Shown here: positions 63,446 through 64,000 of the stretch, in pieces
Numbering within the stretch: position 1 is the first letter of the stretch
Layout of the letters: every line of letters begins with the position of its first letter
The notes under the pieces: model-generated
The model's input: the letters and a program-made list of their open reading frames with translations, nothing else
Databases searched by the model: none
What the model was told of the DNA's origin: nothing
Source of the DNA: Liolophura sinensis
Lineage: Eukaryota; Mollusca; Polyplacophora; Chitonida; Chitonidae
NCBI RefSeq assembly: GCF_032854445.1
Contig: NC_088302.1
Location: 2,718,023 to 2,782,022 of the forward strand
Reading direction: 5' to 3'
DNA length: 64,000 nt
Program-made: the position numbers and the translations under genes

Positions 63446-63711
63446 GCGCCCTCCGTGGCTCAGTCGGTTAGCGCACTAGCGCAGCGTAATGACCCAGGAG
63501 CCTCTCACTAATGCGGTCGTTGTGAGTTCAAGTCCAGCTCATGCTGGCTTCCTCTCCGGCCGTAAGTGGGAAGGTCTGCCAGCAACCTGCGGATGGTCGT
63601 GGGTTTCCCCCGGGCTCTGCCTGGTTTCCACCCACCATAATGCTGACTGCCGTCGTATAAGTGAAATATTCTTGAGTACGGCGTAAAACACCAATCAAAA
63701 AAAAAAAATAC
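63446..63711 (+). mobile_element. Full-length SINE in MSL3 intron 4
   Basis: Nearly identical to the copy at 62962 (differences such as gcgcac for gcgcgc and ctgactgccg for ctggccgccg). 'taattacttcc' flanks it at 63435-63445 and 63712-63722. Confidence 0.98.
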
Positions 63712-63767
63712 TAATTACTTCCCTTATAAAACAGCCTATAATATATTGTTCTTCTAATGTGAAACCA

Positions 63768-63987
63768 GGCTTCCATAACATAGTGGGAAGTGTGCTAACC
63801 CAGTACAGTGACCAAGAAGTCTCTCAACAATGCAATAACTGTGAATTAAAGTCCAGCTCAAGCTGGCTTGTTCTCTGGTCGCATGTGGAAAGGTCTGCCA
63901 GCAACCTGCAGATGGTCAAGGGTTTCCGCCATAGTAAAGTGAAATGTTCTTGAGTATGCAGCGGAACTTCAACCAAGTGAATAAATA
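63768..63987 (+). mobile_element. Old SINE copy, nearly full length
   Basis: 'ggcttccataacatagtggg', 'aaagtccagctcaagctggc' and 'aaggtctgccagcaacctgc' match the young copies with many changes; the block before the tail is partly deleted and the tail reads 'cttgagtatgcagcgg'. Confidence 0.88.
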
Positions 63988-64000
63988 CTTCGGTGGTAAC

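Noticed and set aside
1-64000. CRISPR array
   Set aside because: Tandem repeats here have no unique spacers of constant size and the genome is clearly animal.

Overview
This window looks like nuclear DNA of a marine mollusc, most likely a bivalve. That assignment rests on many copies of a tRNA-derived SINE with the core found widely in molluscs (tail 'ttgagtacggcgtaaaac' followed by A-rich or 'aaat' repeats), on intron-rich animal genes, and on the heavy minisatellite load. I see no bacterial operons, CRISPR arrays or phage genes. Most of the long open frames are not genes: they run through tandem repeats whose period is a multiple of three.

The one gene I can identify with confidence is at the right end. 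Four exons on the plus strand (58337-62909) encode the N-terminal 169 residues of an MSL3 orthologue (male-specific lethal 3 homologue, a chromatin reader of the MSL histone acetyltransferase complex). Exons 1-3 make the chromo barrel domain with all four aromatic-cage residues; exon 4 starts a basic-then-acidic linker. The C-terminal MRG domain lies beyond the window. Its introns hold a 58-bp minisatellite (intron 2), a 24-bp minisatellite (intron 3) and several SINEs. A 68-nt minus-strand exon at 35857-35924 resembles the extracellular start of a glycine/GABA-type Cys-loop receptor subunit. A minus-strand signal-peptide exon at 45983-46073 may be the first exon of that gene or of another secreted or membrane protein.

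Layout: 0.7-1.6 kb 27-bp minisatellite; 1.8-2.9 kb decayed non-LTR retrotransposon (minus); 5.2 kb foldback element; 5.8-6.5 kb 40-bp array; 7.4 kb 39-bp array; 9.5-10.7 kb 33-bp and 12-bp arrays; 11-14.2 kb three further arrays; 14.8-15.3 kb tetranucleotide run joined to a dispersed repeat; 17.3-18.0 kb 20-bp array; 19.4 and 20.1 kb short arrays; 23.3 kb 19-bp array with a SINE inserted; 25.8-26.6 kb 39-bp and 90-bp arrays; 30.2-32.2 kb 86-bp satellite; 32.5-33.1 kb 11-bp array and duplication; 34.5-39.5 kb SINEs and the receptor exon; 42.1-45.1 kb 48-bp array; 51.2-52.2 kb 64-bp array; 54-64 kb SINE-rich DNA and MSL3.

By my rough addition, about 15 kb (near a quarter) is tandem repeat from about twenty unrelated unit families. 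The most interesting signals are the intron-2 array that seems to run through the real splice acceptor of MSL3 exon 3, a mosaic SINE at 54.2-54.5 kb, and a tetranucleotide run that appears to be the expanded tail of a minus-strand element.
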